Origin: Acidobacteriota bacterium | Lineage (GTDB): Bacteria > Acidobacteriota > Holophagae > Acanthopleuribacterales > Acanthopleuribacteraceae | Direction of reading: 5' to 3' | NCBI GenBank assembly: GCA_030066195.1 | Contig: JASJCB010000007.1 | Span: 1 to 64,000, forward strand | Length of the DNA stretch: 64,000 nucleotides | Shown here: positions 35,707-42,816 of the stretch, piece by piece | Layout of the letters: each line of letters begins with the position of its first letter | How positions within the stretch are numbered: position 1 is the stretch's first letter | Made by a program: the position numbers and the translations under genes | The notes under the pieces: model-generated | What the model was told of the DNA's origin: nothing | Database searches by the model: none | What the model saw: the letters and a program-made list of their open reading frames with translations, nothing else

Positions 35707-36498
35707 ATGTGTGTCGATTGTGGTTGCGGCCGAACCGGCCCCGTTGAAATTCACGGTGGGCATCACTCCGATGAATCGCGGGTGGAAGAACACCTTGAGC
35801 ATTACCACCACCTTACCGACCGGGACCTTAAAGCCCGGGTGCTGGCCGCCAACGATTACCTTGCCCGTCACAACCGGGAACATTTCGACGCTCACTCCGT
35901 TTTATGCCTCAACCTGATCAGCGCGCCGGGCTCCGGTAAAACCGCGCTGTTGGAGCGCTGGATTCAAGACCTGGGAGAATCGCTGCCGTTTTCCGTGATC
36001 GAGGGCGACCTCCAAACCCAAAACGATGCGGAACGTATCCGCCGGGTCGGGGTCGAGGCGATCCAGGTCAATACCGGCCAGGGCTGTCACCTGGACGCGC
36101 GCATGATCCACCGCGCCCTGCACCACCTGACCCTGCCCGAAGAGAGCCTGCTGGTGATCGAAAATGTGGGCAACCTGGTCTGCCCGGCCGATTTCTTCCT
36201 GGGCGAACACCACAAGGTCGCGGTCATCGCCTGCACGGAAGGCGCGGACAAACCGGCCAAATACCCCGGTCTGATTGAAAAAGCGTCCGTCCTCCTGATC
36301 AATAAAATCGACATGTTGCCCCACCTGGAATTCGATGTCGACGCCTGTGAAGAGCACGCACTGGAGATCCATCCTGGTCTCCCCGTCTTCCGCGTCTCCG
36401 CCCGAACGGGAGAAGGCATGTCGCATTTCTACACCTGGCTGCTGGACAGATCCTATCCGCTCAAGCAAAAAGCCGCCCGCGCCGGCATGGCTTCGTAG
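35707..36498 (+). CDS. hypB: HypB, full-length nickel-binding form
   Basis: 263 residues from ATG 35707, seven bases after AGGAGG; the adjacent ATG at 35704 is the alternative. The N-terminus MCVDCGCG has the high-affinity CxxCGC nickel motif, followed by a His-rich stretch (HGGHHSDESRVEEHLEHYHH) that stores metal. The GTPase part has SAPGSGKTALLERW, GQGCHLDARM, GNLVCPADFFLGEHH, NKIDML and SARTGEG. It differs clearly in sequence from the HypB at 27116-27805, so the two are not a recent duplication. It is transcribed away from the hydrogenase operon. Storage or high-affinity nickel supply is the likely role. Confidence 0.95.
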   Translation: MCVDCGCGRTGPVEIHGGHHSDESRVEEHLEHYHHLTDRDLKARVLAANDYLARHNREHFDAHSVLCLNLISAPGSGKTALLERWIQDLGESLPFSVIEGDLQTQNDAERIRRVGVEAIQVNTGQGCHLDARMIHRALHHLTLPEESLLVIENVGNLVCPADFFLGEHHKVAVIACTEGADKPAKYPGLIEKASVLLINKIDMLPHLEFDVDACEEHALEIHPGLPVFRVSARTGEGMSHFYTWLLDRSYPLKQKAARAGMAS

Positions 36499-36585
36499 TT
36501 TTCGGGAAAGCTCTGACCGGAAGTCGGCGCACCATTGTGAGCCTCGTGGTATACTGCCGCTTATCTTTATCGATGAGGTTGCACG

Positions 36586-37491
36586 ATGGGCTTGCTTTCC
36601 GGTGCTGTTGCTTGTACGCGTTTCAATGTGGTGTCCCTTCCCGACAATCCCGATTTCAGCTTGATCCCCTTCCGACCGGTCCAACCCGGCAGCAGTATTC
36701 GCGAAAAGGAAGGTTTTACCCCCTTCGAACCCGACGAGTCCTTTGAGCTGGGTACCCGGCGCTGGGCCTTCCGCGTGCGCATCGACAAGGTCGCCCTGGA
36801 CGCCACCTCCGTCAAGGAACGCGTCATGGAGTTGGTGAAGATCGAGACCGAGGCCGTCGGCCCGCCGGGCCCCAAGATGCGTCAGAAGCTACGCCAACAG
36901 GCCGAGGAAGAGTTCATGGAACACCCCATGGCCCGCTCCAAAATCATCGAGTGCGTGCTGGAGGAGACGCTGCTCTACGTGGGCACCACCTCCAAGGGTC
37001 ACCTGGGCGCGGTCCTGGAACTGCTCAAGCGCATCGGCGTGGAAGTGGAGTACAAAACGCCCTGGCTGGACGCCGGCCAGGAGGAAGATCCGGCCGATTT
37101 CATCGACTTGAAGGAACCGGGCCAGTCCATCTGGGGCTGCCGCTTCCTGCGCAAGTTGCTGGACGATCCCGATACCTTCCTGGAACCGGAAAAAGGCGGC
37201 GTGCGCCTGATCAACGCCGAGGGCGCCAAGGTCGGCCTGACGGGCCCCGTGGTCAACGAATTGGAACGCATGCTGGAAGAGGGCTCCCACGTCTTGAACG
37301 CCAAGCTGCTGGTAGAGGGCTTCGCCTTTGCCCTGGACGGCCTGGCTTTTCGCATCACGGGCCTGAAGCTGGACAGCTACAAAAACAAACACTGGACCGA
37401 AGCGCTGGACATGCGCATGGAAAAGCTGATCCAACTCTGGGAATGGCTGGACAGCAAGTACACGCTGTTGATGCAACAAGAAGAATCCTGA
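36586..37491 (+). CDS. RdgC-like recombination-associated protein
   Basis: 301 residues. The ATG at 36586 has GAGG seven bases upstream. The opening MGLLSGAVACTRFNVV, the segment GFTPFEPDESFELGTRRWAFRVRIDKVALD, the basic helical RQKLRQQAEEEF, and the later KGHLGAVLELLKRIGVEVEYKTP follow the plan of the RdgC-like proteins of deltaproteobacteria and relatives. RdgC forms a ring on duplex DNA and limits RecA activity in enterobacteria. The match is from recalled family pattern and not an alignment. It lies 87 bp after hypB on the same strand and is followed by hairpin repeats. No functional tie to the hydrogenase genes is apparent. Confidence 0.6.
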   Translation: MGLLSGAVACTRFNVVSLPDNPDFSLIPFRPVQPGSSIREKEGFTPFEPDESFELGTRRWAFRVRIDKVALDATSVKERVMELVKIETEAVGPPGPKMRQKLRQQAEEEFMEHPMARSKIIECVLEETLLYVGTTSKGHLGAVLELLKRIGVEVEYKTPWLDAGQEEDPADFIDLKEPGQSIWGCRFLRKLLDDPDTFLEPEKGGVRLINAEGAKVGLTGPVVNELERMLEEGSHVLNAKLLVEGFAFALDGLAFRITGLKLDSYKNKHWTEALDMRMEKLIQLWEWLDSKYTLLMQQEES

Positions 37492-37590
37492 CAGAACGAA
37501 TCGATAAGCAACTTCGCGGTTCCTCAAGCGCAAACCATGGGGTATTCCCGGGAGATTGGAAACGGAAAAGAGACAATCCCCGGTGACCTG

Positions 37591-37657
37591 CAAGCCGGGC
37601 ATCGCCCTCCGGGCGAGGCGAGGAACCCTGGGCGCACATGCATCCCGCGTGCATTGC
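37591..37657 (-). repeat. Dispersed copy of the two-hairpin repeat
   Basis: Reverse-complement copy of the 69-bp unit of 19162-19605, with the TCGCCC-TCC-GGGCGA hairpin, CCCTGGGCGC and a decayed second hairpin (GCACATGCATCCCGCGTGC). It lies 100 bp past the RdgC-like gene. Confidence 0.8.
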
Positions 37658-37705
37658 GTGGGAAGAATAGGAGCTAAAGAGTTAAGAAAAAGCCGCTTAC
37701 AAATT

Positions 37706-37747
37706 AAGGCGAAAACCCTGGGCGCGCACGCATCCTGCGTGCATCCC
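37706..37747 (-). repeat. Partial copy of the two-hairpin repeat
   Basis: Only the second half of the unit is present: AACCCTGGGCGC, then the perfect hairpin GCACGCA-TCC-TGCGTGC. It is separated from the copy at 37591 by about 50 bp of unrelated DNA. Confidence 0.75.
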
Positions 37748-37841
37748 AACCGAGATTCGCGCCACGCGAAGCGAGGCGGACTGACGGCCTGAATTCTTAA
37801 GCGCCTCTTACACAGGCCTTTAGCTCAAGTGTTTTCCAAGC

Positions 37842-37951
37842 AATGCACGCCGGCAGCGTGCGCGCCCAGGGTTCCTCGCCTCGCCCGGAGGGCGATGCCT
37901 GGCTTGCGAACACGAGGAATGTACGCGCTCCCAGGGAGGCTTCGCCTCTGT
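37842..37951 (+). repeat. Dispersed copy of the two-hairpin repeat plus a degenerate second unit
   Basis: 37842-37916 is a forward copy with GCACGCCGGCAGCGTGC and TCGCCC-GGA-GGGCGA. A decayed unit (GTACGCGCTCCCAGGGAGGC) continues to the stop codon of the SIR2-like gene at 37952. As at 19605, the repeat touches a stop codon. Confidence 0.75.
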
Positions 37952-40900
37952 TTACTCCCGGTCGCGGGCGGCCATCAGGTCTTTGCGCAGTTGAACCAGG
38001 GTTGCATCGTCGGGGTTTTCGAAGAAGGCTTTTTGCAGCCGGGTTTCGGCCTCGTCCAGACGACCCGCGGCAATCAACTCACGAAGGTCCTGGTGAGGCT
38101 GTTGCAGCTTTTTCTCCAACGCATCCCAATGGGATTTTGGAGCTAAGCGACGGGCCTCGGCCAGCATTCGCCGCGCCTCATCGAAACATCCCTCTTTGAT
38201 CTCCAACTCGATCCAGGTGTGCCAAGATGATCCATTATGAGGATCGAGATCGAGGGCGGTTTTGAACAGCCAACGGGCGGTGTAGGGCGTCTCCGCGTCG
38301 CCGGGATTGTGGGCGTCGCGCTCCAGCATGCCCCATGCCTGGAGAATCTGCACGTTTTGCGGATCGAGATCGAGGGCAGTTTTGAACAGCCAACGGGCGG
38401 TGTAGGGGGTCCGGGCGTCGCCGGGATTGTGGGCGTCGCGCTCCAGCATGCCCCATGCCTGGAGGGTTTGGATGTGTTGCGGATCGAGATCGAGGGCGGT
38501 TTTGAACAGCCAACGGGCGGTGTAGGGCGTCTCCAGATCGCCCGGGCGACCTTCGCTTTGCTCCAAGCGCGCCCAGGCTTGTAGACTGGGAACATGCTCG
38601 GGATCGAAATAAATTGCTCGTTTGAACAAGCGCCGCGCCTCGCCGATGTTGTTTTGTTTCTGCTCCATCACCGCCCATGCTTGCCAAGCCGGTGCATGTT
38701 TCGGATTCAACTCGGTCGCCAGAGTGTATAAGGCACGGGCGCCCTCGATATCACGGCGTTTCTCATGGTCCAGCGGTACGATGGAAAGAAAATTCATCAT
38801 GGTGCTTTTAGGGCTCTCGGCCGCAATATTCCGAGCACTTTCCATCAAACGGCGGTGCAGGTCCATCAGGTCCAGGTAGTAGGGCGGTTTCTCGAACAAG
38901 ATGGGATGAAGCGCTCTTGCAATGATCGGGTTGCGGGTTTCGATGCGGTAACCGCCACGCGCCCGCAGCCTCATTTCGCCTTCCAAGCGCAGAAAGATAC
39001 GGTTGGCCTGCTTTTTGGTAATACCCAGCACCTCAAGGAATAAGAGGATGTGGCAGAAGAAATGCTTCTTCTGGCTCCTGCTCATCTGTTCAATGGTCAC
39101 CACCAGCCCCATCGCCTCCAGCAAGCGCGGACCCTCGTCCATCTCGGCAATATTGGCCACCACGTCTTCCAATATTTCTTCCAGGGGTTTGCCGTGGGTG
39201 GCCATCAGCATGGCGGCCAATAGGAAACCGCCCGTCCTGCTTTTAATCTCGGCGGCGAGGCGATTTCGATCTTGTTCCGCGCGACTGGCCCCGGCGTCCA
39301 GGATCAATTGCGCCAGGTTTTCGGCCTCACCCTCTTCCAACCGTTCTACCTGGACCACGCGGAGCGTTCCCCGCAGGTCGCCGACGAAGCGGCGCTCCTG
39401 GCCGTAGTTCCACTCATTGGTGCGAGCGGCCATAACCAGGCGTGTGGGGGCTCTGCGCCCCCTGGCAAAACGGAGCAGGTTTTCCACCTTGTTCAAGTTC
39501 TGCGCATTGTCGATCAGTAAAACCAGCGGACCCTTTTTGCTTTTCAGGGCCTTGAAAGGGTCCGCCTCGGGATGACTCGCCTCCAGCACGGTGTAGTTGC
39601 TGTTGTAGACCAGTTCCAAACCGACCTGCTTGACGATGGTGCTTTTGCCCTCGCCGCCGGCGGCCAGGATGAGTACGGCGCGGAAGCGGTCGCCGTCAGG
39701 CTCCAATTGGTGCAGGACTTCCGCGGTGGTGCGGCGCTGCACGGTACAGCCCTGGGCAACCAGGTTCCAGGTCACCGCATCGCCGCGATAGAAACCCTTG
39801 CGCGTCGCCGAGCCGCAGGGAGCCAGTGTAGATAGAAAACCGCTGGTTACCTCCAGCCAGTCCGGCGGGGCGGTTTCGGGTTCCGGTACGGCCTTCGGTT
39901 TCAAATCGAAGCCCAGTTGTCGGGCCAGGTTTGTAAACCAGATGTTCAGGGCCTTGTCTTCCGATCGGGGACCCGGTTTGCCTCCCGGGTTCGGCAGGGT
40001 CAAGACGTCTTCGGCGGAAGACGCCTCGCACGTGAGCAGCGTCAGCGAGGCGTTCAATTTTCTCAATCGGGCGATCCAGGGATCGTCGGGTCCGTAGCCG
40101 ACCAGCAGGAGATGGTCTTGCCGAACCAGTTCTTCCAGAATTTGCGGCGCCGGTGACGCCCTGTGTTCTTTGACCTGGTCCAGCGACAAAACGACCGAAC
40201 CGATGCGGTCAACCCGGCCGAAGTAATGCAGGAGGAAGGGACGGCTCAACTGATCGAGCGAGGTGAGAAAGATCAGGTCCTGCCAGGTGAGCCGACGACG
40301 GTCGCCGCCCAGCCCGTCGCTTAATAACAGGTCGAAGCCGGTGGTTAGGATGCGCCGAAGCTTCAGGTTGCGTACAGCGGGGAACCATGAGGGGTGGACT
40401 TGAATACTGCCCCAGTCGGGTTTCGGATCGTAGGCCCGCTGCAAGACATCGCGGAACAAGACCGGGTTCAGGTCTCGGAGCAATTTTGCGGCGCGCTGGT
40501 ATTCGTTTCGCTTCAGGAAGCCCTTCAGGTCGCCGGTTTGCTGTTTATCCAATTCCGCCGCATCTTCGAACCGGCGTTGCAAGGTCTGCATGGCCTTATC
40601 CAGGTTCGGCAGGCCGGCCACGGCGCCGATGCCGGGTCCCGCTATCAGGGTGACCCTGCGCTCGCGAAACTTTTCCAGCAGCGATTTAGGCAGTTGTTCC
40701 TCGGGAGGCGCCGTGTCCAGCGGTTCCCCGTATGGGGGCGGTTCTTTGTCGAAGTAGGCGAGCCTGCCCGGGGGTTTCTTCGTCAGCTTGGGTAATTCTT
40801 CCGGCGGGGCGACTGCCGGCGGCGCGACTTCCAAGGTGCGATCGCGGACGGACCAGAGGTCGGGCGCCAGGTTCCGCGCCTCTTCCTTGTAGTCGGCGGG

Positions 40901-41272
40901 TAAGATCAGCACCAGCGGACATTTGTGGGCCTGGCGAACCGGGTCCCTGATTTCGTTGAAGCGGGCGATGAAGTTTTCGCGAGCCTTCATCCACGCGGTT
41001 TCCTCGGGTTGCGCATTGGCCCTTAACCAGATGAAGCGGGCGTCCGCCGTATCGAGGCTTGGCAAATCGGGGGCCAGTATTTTCAGGTCCGCCGCCTTCC
41101 TGGGGTGGACGATTTTGGGCGCCCCCAACTCCCCGGTGAGGCGCCCCAGAATACGGTCCAGTTCATCGCCGTCGTCGGCAAAGATGTAGCACAGGGAGAA
41201 GTCGTCGGCCCAGTCCAAGTGGGTCAACCATTGATTCAGGTTTTCTTGTAGACTTAACGGCTTTTGGTTCAC
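37952..41272 (-). CDS. SIR2-like / STAND NTPase / TPR protein, candidate defence sensor
   Basis: 1106 residues. Residues 1-165 form an N-terminal domain ending PLVLILPADYKEEARNLAPDLWSVRD, a pattern seen at the front of other bacterial STAND-TPR proteins. Residues 200-455 resemble a SIR2_2 domain (TLIAGPGIGAVAGLP, RRILTTGFDLLL, HYFGRVDRIGSVVLS, LLLVGYGPDDPW). A P-loop NTPase follows (AAGGEGKST near 540, Walker B PLVLLIDNAQN near 582, arginine-rich sensor segment RLVMAARTNEW). About 830-1106 are TPR repeats, three of them nearly identical with a 40-residue period. SIR2-STAND-TPR proteins are known anti-phage NAD-depleting sensors, but here the TTN catalytic Asn is Gly (TTGFD), so NADase activity is doubtful. 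The start overlaps the ATPase gene's stop by four bases, making a two-gene unit. Confidence 0.75.
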   Translation of the reverse strand: MNQKPLSLQENLNQWLTHLDWADDFSLCYIFADDGDELDRILGRLTGELGAPKIVHPRKAADLKILAPDLPSLDTADARFIWLRANAQPEETAWMKARENFIARFNEIRDPVRQAHKCPLVLILPADYKEEARNLAPDLWSVRDRTLEVAPPAVAPPEELPKLTKKPPGRLAYFDKEPPPYGEPLDTAPPEEQLPKSLLEKFRERRVTLIAGPGIGAVAGLPNLDKAMQTLQRRFEDAAELDKQQTGDLKGFLKRNEYQRAAKLLRDLNPVLFRDVLQRAYDPKPDWGSIQVHPSWFPAVRNLKLRRILTTGFDLLLSDGLGGDRRRLTWQDLIFLTSLDQLSRPFLLHYFGRVDRIGSVVLSLDQVKEHRASPAPQILEELVRQDHLLLVGYGPDDPWIARLRKLNASLTLLTCEASSAEDVLTLPNPGGKPGPRSEDKALNIWFTNLARQLGFDLKPKAVPEPETAPPDWLEVTSGFLSTLAPCGSATRKGFYRGDAVTWNLVAQGCTVQRRTTAEVLHQLEPDGDRFRAVLILAAGGEGKSTIVKQVGLELVYNSNYTVLEASHPEADPFKALKSKKGPLVLLIDNAQNLNKVENLLRFARGRRAPTRLVMAARTNEWNYGQERRFVGDLRGTLRVVQVERLEEGEAENLAQLILDAGASRAEQDRNRLAAEIKSRTGGFLLAAMLMATHGKPLEEILEDVVANIAEMDEGPRLLEAMGLVVTIEQMSRSQKKHFFCHILLFLEVLGITKKQANRIFLRLEGEMRLRARGGYRIETRNPIIARALHPILFEKPPYYLDLMDLHRRLMESARNIAAESPKSTMMNFLSIVPLDHEKRRDIEGARALYTLATELNPKHAPAWQAWAVMEQKQNNIGEARRLFKRAIYFDPEHVPSLQAWARLEQSEGRPGDLETPYTARWLFKTALDLDPQHIQTLQAWGMLERDAHNPGDARTPYTARWLFKTALDLDPQNVQILQAWGMLERDAHNPGDAETPYTARWLFKTALDLDPHNGSSWHTWIELEIKEGCFDEARRMLAEARRLAPKSHWDALEKKLQQPHQDLRELIAAGRLDEAETRLQKAFFENPDDATLVQLRKDLMAARDRE
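38241..38540. repeat. 120-bp tandem repeat encoding near-identical TPR units
   Basis: Copies begin at 38241, 38361 and 38481 with an exact 120-bp period, differing at only a few bases; the third is partial. Each encodes 40 residues (ETPYTARWLFKTALDLDPQ and a helix LQAWGMLERDAHNPGDA). The near identity in DNA shows recent duplication or homogenisation inside the gene. Confidence 0.9.
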
Positions 41273-42564
41273 GATTGCTCTTGAAGATGAGATTTCAGTA
41301 ACGGATGTATATCATACCAGTCTTTGCCGTTGCGGAAACACTGAACCAGGTTGGTGTCGAAGAAATGAGCCAGGCGGGCCAGGTCGGTGTTTTCTTGGAG
41401 TTCCGCCTGGTGGGTCTCACTGATTCGTTCAAGCCAGGCGCGATCCGTCTTGGAGATGGGCAGCATTTCCCGACGCAGGGCATTTTCGGCCTCGTCGATC
41501 ACACTGTCGGGTACGGGCAGGTCGATATCCTTGCGTGCGCCGCAGTTGGTGAGCACCTGGCGCAGCAGGCGGAAGGCGTCGCGCAGGTCACCGCCGGAAT
41601 TGGCGAACAGACGGTCGATCTGGGCTTGGGAGAACACGTAACCCCAGGTCTTGTAGCGTCGCGCGAGCATGTTGCGCATGACAGCCAGGCCCGCCGGGTC
41701 GGGCTTTCCGTCAGGCAGGCGCACGTGGACATTGGGCAGGTTTACCAGGGCATCGCCGCCCAGATGGCGACCCAGCGCCGGGGAAAGCGGCGGCAGGTAG
41801 GGCGGCACCGTGTAGACCACGTGCAGGTCCTTGAAGCAGAGATCGGGCGCGTGGCTGCTGAACAGGTTCTCCACGGAGCGGTAGACATTTTCGGCCTCTT
41901 CGCCCACGCCGCGAATTTGTTCTACCGAATCCACCAGCAGAACCACCTTTTTGTCGCTGACTTTTTCGTGTTTGCGGATGAAGGCGATGATATCCGCGAC
42001 GAAATCGTGGGCGTGGCGGGAGAGTTGGGCCACGTGGCCGCGTAGTTTCTTTTGTAGATCTTTCTTGAAATAAGGGTCTTGTTTCAGACCGGCTTTGATA
42101 TCCGCGCCCAGTTTGATACCCGCGGGTTCCAGTTTGACCTCGGATTTCATGAAATTGACGAACCGTTCCCAATAGGAAGGAACCGAAAAGTCCTTGTCGT
42201 ATTGTGCCACAACCAGGTCGTTCAGCGCGCCGACCACGGAAATCAGGAAATCGGAAATCTCCAAGGGCTGGGTCAGATTCAGGTAGTCCCGCATATCGGC
42301 CAGGAAGACGGTGCAGTCCATCTCTTTGAGCAGCTTGCGCAGACGGCGAAGTTCGGTGCTTTTGCCGGCGCCCCGCTGACCGGAGAGCAGGTGGACGGAA
42401 CCGTCGTCCTCATGCCAGTCGATACTGGTGGCCAGACGTTCCATGGGATCGTCGTCGGGGCGTTGGTGAATTCCGGGTTCGTATTGGGGCTCGTGGGGCT
42501 CCAAGGGCCGGTCCTTCAATGACCGAAAGAAGATCTTCAATTCACGTTGCTGATCCGCGTTCAT
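41269..42564 (-). CDS. AAA/Orc-like P-loop ATPase, partner of the SIR2-like protein
   Basis: 431 residues. ATG 42564 has GGGAG at good spacing. Seen: Walker A LLSGQRGAGKSTELRRL near residue 60, Walker B KVVLLVDSVEQ near 210, and GGDLRDAFRLLRQVL near 330, which resembles the sensor-2 helix of Orc/Cdc6-type AAA proteins. There is no membrane segment and no nuclease or other effector motif. The last residues form a helical domain (LARLAHFFDTNLVQCFRNG, WYDIHPLL). Its stop overlaps the SIR2-like gene's start (ATGA), so the two are co-translated. A regulatory or target-recognition ATPase for its neighbour is inferred; I know of no described system with exactly this pair. Confidence 0.75.
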   Translation of the reverse strand: MNADQQRELKIFFRSLKDRPLEPHEPQYEPGIHQRPDDDPMERLATSIDWHEDDGSVHLLSGQRGAGKSTELRRLRKLLKEMDCTVFLADMRDYLNLTQPLEISDFLISVVGALNDLVVAQYDKDFSVPSYWERFVNFMKSEVKLEPAGIKLGADIKAGLKQDPYFKKDLQKKLRGHVAQLSRHAHDFVADIIAFIRKHEKVSDKKVVLLVDSVEQIRGVGEEAENVYRSVENLFSSHAPDLCFKDLHVVYTVPPYLPPLSPALGRHLGGDALVNLPNVHVRLPDGKPDPAGLAVMRNMLARRYKTWGYVFSQAQIDRLFANSGGDLRDAFRLLRQVLTNCGARKDIDLPVPDSVIDEAENALRREMLPISKTDRAWLERISETHQAELQENTDLARLAHFFDTNLVQCFRNGKDWYDIHPLLKSHLQEQS

Positions 42565-42816
42565 GCTAACTCCCGGCTGAGACTGCGCTTATCTTAGCGC
42601 GGATGAAGCTTGACTGGAAGATCGGACTGTGTTCTCAACTTTCCAGGGATGCCTTCGGACGGTCTGTTTTGGATTGCGTTCGTTTTTTGTTTCTTCGGCG
42701 CGAACAGACCCGGGCCTTGCCGGTAAGCACGCCTTGGGAACGTCTGCAGTATTTGTTCCTTTGGTTTTCTGTTTTCTGCCCGGGCCTGTTCACGTTACTT
42801 TTCTGGTCGGGCTTGT
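42565..42816. other. Intergenic region between the DUF11 gene and the ATPase/SIR2 pair
   Basis: About 250 bp, with no supported gene. The inverted repeat GGTCTGTT ... AACAGACC spans about 42660-42710 with a long loop. A promoter for the defence-like pair is expected here because its start is more than 250 bp past the DUF11 gene. Confidence 0.4.
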
